DNA of 64,000 nucleotides from Diphasiastrum complanatum (taxonomy: Eukaryota; Streptophyta; Lycopodiopsida; Lycopodiales; Lycopodiaceae), in NCBI GenBank assembly GCA_029204225.1, contig CM055107.1, positions 19,251,815-19,315,814 of the forward strand, given 5' to 3'. Every line of letters starts with the position of its first letter. Positions within the stretch are counted from its first letter, which is position 1. Of this stretch, positions 60,820 through 64,000 are shown piece after piece. The notes under the pieces are model-generated. The model worked only from the letters and a program-made list of their open reading frames with translations. It was not told the origin of the DNA and ran no database searches. A program made the position numbers and the translations under genes.

Positions 60820-60832
60820 TGGTATCAGAGCC
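60820..60832 (+). promoter_or_regulatory. Element D primer-binding site
   Basis: TGGTATCAGAGCC directly abuts the LTR; initiator tRNA-Met type. Confidence 0.95.
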
Positions 60833-62417
60833 TAGTACAAGAGGTTTTGTTGAAATTGATAGGATGAATCCAAATCACAGCCAAAATTCTTGTTGTGGGT
60901 TGTAGGAACCCTTTTCACACGTGTGAGGCCGTACAGCTCCGATTTTGACTGAGAAATTTTTAAAATTTGTAGAATTTGACTCACATACCCAATTTGAGTG
61001 ATTTTTGGTGCAAAATCAAACATTTTCTATAGAGAGTCTAATCTCTTGATTATTTCTTGGATTAGATCAGTCAAGAAATTAAATTTGAAGCTTGAATTAG
61101 GTGCATTAATTAATTATCTCTGATTTTTTGAGTGCATGTTGAAGTTGAGAGAGATTTTGCTAAAAATCATAGATTAAGGAGTGGTATGCAAGGTGAGAGG
61201 TTGAAATCCATTGTACTATCACTCTAGATTTGTTCAAGAGTGATAGGATCAAGTTTAGAAGCATCAATTTGCTAGAAAACATCCTTGGATTTGTCCTCCA
61301 AGTGAAACCTTTGAGAGTTTCTAGTACATATAAATCAACTATGCAAATCTTTTGTAGAATTTGACATAGATTGGCTTAAATTGAAAGTTCTAGAAAAGAG
61401 ATTGAGATCCAAGTCACATTATTCAACCCTACTCAATTTGTTTGAGTGATTTTAATATTTGAAAAGAGTCATTATGGTGTCTATGGCAAATGTGTAGAGA
61501 GAGATCCAATTTTCTAAGAGTTCTTTCCTTTGTAGAGGGCAAGATCTAGAAGCTTATTATGTGTTGTTATTGGTGAAGAATTTATCTTCTCCTATGTGAT
61601 CAAATCTTTCTAAGTGGCATTAGCTCTTTGAAGCACAATATCTTAGTGAAAAAAATCACAACTTTTGATTTTGAATTTCATTCCAAGTCTTAAAAAGTAG
61701 AATAATTGGTGGAATCCAATAGGAGTGATTGAATTCAATTTGTTGAGCAAAAATTGACATAGTATGTATAAAACTCAAATTAGTTCTATTCAACTTTCTT
61801 TGTGAGAGTGTGAGGGTCAATTTGTGATCCCATTGGATGTCTAGAATGAGGAGGAGTCCATATTTGAGTATTCATGCATGGTTGAGATCTTTGTGAATCT
61901 CTAGTTGTCTAAATTTTTAAGTTTTGTGAAAAATTGGTGATATAGTTTGTTTTCAAATCAAATCAAATTTATTCTAAGTCTCAAGAATGAGATTATTTGG
62001 ATCAAAAGTGAGTCCAAAAGAAGTGATTAAGTTTGATTTTCATGTGTTTGAAACAAAACTCATCTTTTGTTCAAGAATCTCAAGTGTTGAGAGAACTAGT
62101 CAAGCGAAAAGGAAAATCTAGGTGTCAAATCTTTTCATATCCATTTCAACTTTCAAAAAAGAGAATCATTGGTATTTGATGAGTCCAATAGGAGATTGGA
62201 TCTGATTTCTTTTGTGATTTGATTCAAAGATTGTGTGCTTTTGTCTTAGTGATCAAAGCAAAGTTTCCAAGTGACTAGTCATTAGTGTGAAGATTGATTC
62301 TTAGGTTTGTGAGCTAGATCTTTTGTAGATCATTCTAGATTATTGAAGATGTTCAAATCTAGTCTCTTGAAAGTCACAAATTACATTTGTAGAATAATAT
62401 CACAGGTTTTTATTCAC
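60833..62417 (+). other. Element D leader
   Basis: About 1.6 kb with no supported gene. The proximal part matches the copia B leader to GAGAGTTTCTAGT (about 61325). The rest is shared only with element E and may have been captured together with the ORF. Confidence 0.75.
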
Positions 62418-64000
62418 ATGGCATCAATAGGTGGCATCCTATTGAAGGAAAGAAAGGATCCTAAGTGCAGCCTTTGTGGCAAGGGGGAATATATTTTCTC
62501 AAGATGCCACAAAAAGAAGACCAATCCATCCAAGGAGAACCAAAGCAAGGGGGCTGAGGTAAAGGATGGAGCTTCAAGTTCAAAATGCAAATACAAGAAG
62601 GACAAATCCAAGGAAAGGTATTTCCTTTGTGGAAAAGTAAATGAGGCTTGGAGTCTCACAAGGACTTGCAAAATTTGTCTTCAAGAGTCCATTACAACAC
62701 AAGTGAAACATTTTGAAAAAATTTATTTGAAAAGTATTTTGCTTGAAACTTTATATAAGTTCAAACTTATTGTTATGATCCAAAAGAAATCAATCAAGAA
62801 TAAGGAGCATCAATCACGAAATGAAAATAGTTTCATTTATGCTCTCATGTCAATTTATGAAGATCTATTTTACTTTGAAAGGATTTTTGTATCTCAAAGG
62901 TGGCTTAAGGCAATACTAGTTGAGTGTGATGCCTTAAAGTATAGCAAAGCATGTTTTCCTTGTAAGCTTACATTAGTTAAGAAGACAAGGAAATTGAAAT
63001 ATCTTCATAATGTAGGATTTTTTGGTTTCAATAAGATCATGAATGATGTGTTCATTCATAAAGATGAAAATTGTATGTTTTCAATCCTAAAGGCAAGTTG
63101 TAACCTTCTTATGAGAATAAGTGAAGCATCCAAAGTGGACACTTATATCCATAAGCAAGTAGTTAGCCTTATTGAGATGGAAATACCTTTTGATTTCAAT
63201 ATTGAAAAAATCATGTCAAGTTATGGTGATTTTTGGACTTATGTTTCTAACATAAGTAATCTTGATAATCATAGCAAGTGCATATTGAATGGTCATGATT
63301 GTGGTGATGATTATGAGTCAGGGAAGTCTCTGATTTTCATAAAAAAGGAGCATCATGAAGAGGATCTTAAAGAGTCATCTCAAGGTTCAAGTGTGCCAAG
63401 GATTGAGGAGGAGAGTCCTTCTCAAGGTTCAAGTATGTCAAGGATTGAGGAGGAGAGACCTTCTCAAGTTGTGATTCCAAAAAGAATTTCAAGAAACATG
63501 ATTGATTTCATGTGGCTCATATTTCAAGGGAAAGAGGAGCATACCTCATGTGGTATACATCTCATACTTACTTCTCCTATGTCATTTGATAAATCAATTT
63601 GCTTTAGTGAAATCATTGCATCTCAAAATTGGAGTAAAGTCATACTAGTTGAGGATGAAGTCTCTCTTGAGAACATAGATGATGTTTTTAAAAGGTTGAA
63701 ATTGATTTTAAATCAATTAGAAAGCAAATGGTTATTTCATCAAATGTATGCTCTTGAGTCATGTAAGAGCAAAAGTGATTTGTTCACTCATAATTTGAAA
63801 ATTTGTATTGAGGCAAATTGTAAATTCTTTATGAGAGTAAGTGAATCATCTTCTAAAGACAGTTATCTCTATAATGAAGTATTTAGCCTCATTGGATCTG
63901 AGATTACAATGATAAACAAGTATGAAGATATGATGCAAACACTTTGTTATTATAGCATGCATAGTCTTGCCAATTTGGATGAGTCTAATTCTCTAGATCC
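62418..64000 (+). CDS. Element D unknown ORF, 527 codons and open at window end
   Basis: ATG 62418 opens a frame with no stop to the window end. The start MASIGG resembles copia B gag (MASMGG). Residues 17-30, CSLCGKGEYIFSRC, are a knuckle-like CX2CX4YX4C with Tyr for His. A basic stretch VKDGASSSKCKYKKDKSK recalls the region before the copia B knuckle. The rest is unfamiliar. Two related blocks lie about 240 residues apart (around 138-290 and 378-527), matching at RISEASKVDTYIHKQVVSLI versus RVSESSSKDSYLYNEVFSLI. A short tandem SQGSSVPRIEEESP repeat lies between. I assign no function; it looks like a remodelled gag fused to captured or newly evolved sequence. Confidence 0.75.
   Translation, partial: MASIGGILLKERKDPKCSLCGKGEYIFSRCHKKKTNPSKENQSKGAEVKDGASSSKCKYKKDKSKERYFLCGKVNEAWSLTRTCKICLQESITTQVKHFEKIYLKSILLETLYKFKLIVMIQKKSIKNKEHQSRNENSFIYALMSIYEDLFYFERIFVSQRWLKAILVECDALKYSKACFPCKLTLVKKTRKLKYLHNVGFFGFNKIMNDVFIHKDENCMFSILKASCNLLMRISEASKVDTYIHKQVVSLIEMEIPFDFNIEKIMSSYGDFWTYVSNISNLDNHSKCILNGHDCGDDYESGKSLIFIKKEHHEEDLKESSQGSSVPRIEEESPSQGSSMSRIEEERPSQVVIPKRISRNMIDFMWLIFQGKEEHTSCGIHLILTSPMSFDKSICFSEIIASQNWSKVILVEDEVSLENIDDVFKRLKLILNQLESKWLFHQMYALESCKSKSDLFTHNLKICIEANCKFFMRVSESSSKDSYLYNEVFSLIGSEITMINKYEDMMQTLCYYSMHSLANLDESNSLD

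Larger units (their letters stand above)
59987..64000 (+). mobile_element. Element D: pol-less LTR element (cut by window end)
   Basis: An 833-bp LTR of the copia B family, an adjacent PBS, a leader of about 1.6 kb and a long open frame running off the window. The first 500 bp of the leader match copia B. From about 61330 on the sequence is specific to D and E. No copia gag core, integrase or RT is seen in the visible 4 kb, so it probably depends on copia-B-type elements for movement. Confidence 0.85.

Overview
The window looks like repeat-rich nuclear DNA of a land plant. It is AT-rich, has long (GA)n/(CT)n microsatellites and degenerate TTTAGGG-type stretches, and contains LTR retrotransposons whose primer-binding sites match plant initiator-tRNA-Met (TGGTATCAGAGCC). 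I could not place it more narrowly. I see no convincing intact host gene; nearly everything recognisable is mobile DNA or its decayed remains.

Layout: 1-6.3 kb is unassigned DNA with a GC-rich hairpin, a CGTTCCG inverted-repeat cluster and a candidate SINE. 6.8-11.3 kb is an old, heavily mutated Ty3/gypsy chromovirus (gypsy-1), joined to a fragment of a gag-only LTR element (family G). 12.9-14.4 kb is a decayed gene ending in a SWIM zinc finger. 16.5-21.5 kb is a complete Ty1/copia insertion (copia A, minus strand, TSD AAGGA) with a deletion in reverse transcriptase. 23.3-28.8 kb is a patchwork: microsatellite, G-family LTR, a copia gag (H), a fragment of an unusual ParB-like gene, and part of a copia gag (C).

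28.8-41.1 kb is a nested stack. Copia B (minus strand, TSD TCAAG, two 833-bp LTRs) sits inside the gag of copia C. Copia B is itself split in its integrase by a very young chromovirus, gypsy-2 (plus strand, TSD ACAAA, LTRs differing at one of 352 bases, one stop codon in an otherwise open polyprotein). Part of copia B reverse transcriptase is inverted in place. 41-51.3 kb is the upstream half of copia C, then copia F interrupted by element G (TSD AGTAG), which has gag-like domains but no pol. 51.3-54.6 kb (E, minus strand) and 60.0 kb to the window end (D, plus strand) are two members of a pol-less element family. They use copia-B-type LTRs but carry a long unfamiliar ORF.

The most unusual region is 54.65-59.77 kb. 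Two divergent, intron-containing, decayed genes flank a promoter-sized spacer. The minus-strand gene encodes a transposase-like protein of an uncharacterised family (IDGMDQ...LQLDN..RENKN...GHTHE). The plus-strand gene encodes a protein with a ParB/sulfiredoxin-like N-terminal-type domain. The spacer holds a ~155-bp inverted repeat studded with about a dozen copies of a 17-bp palindrome, CCTATGCTNAGCATAGG. The same palindrome recurs in the plus gene's intron and just beyond its 3' end, and I did not see it outside this region. I read this as a previously unrecognised two-gene mobile element with a ParB/parS-like arrangement. A fragment of the same ParB-like gene lies inverted at 27.7-28.05 kb, which supports its being repetitive.
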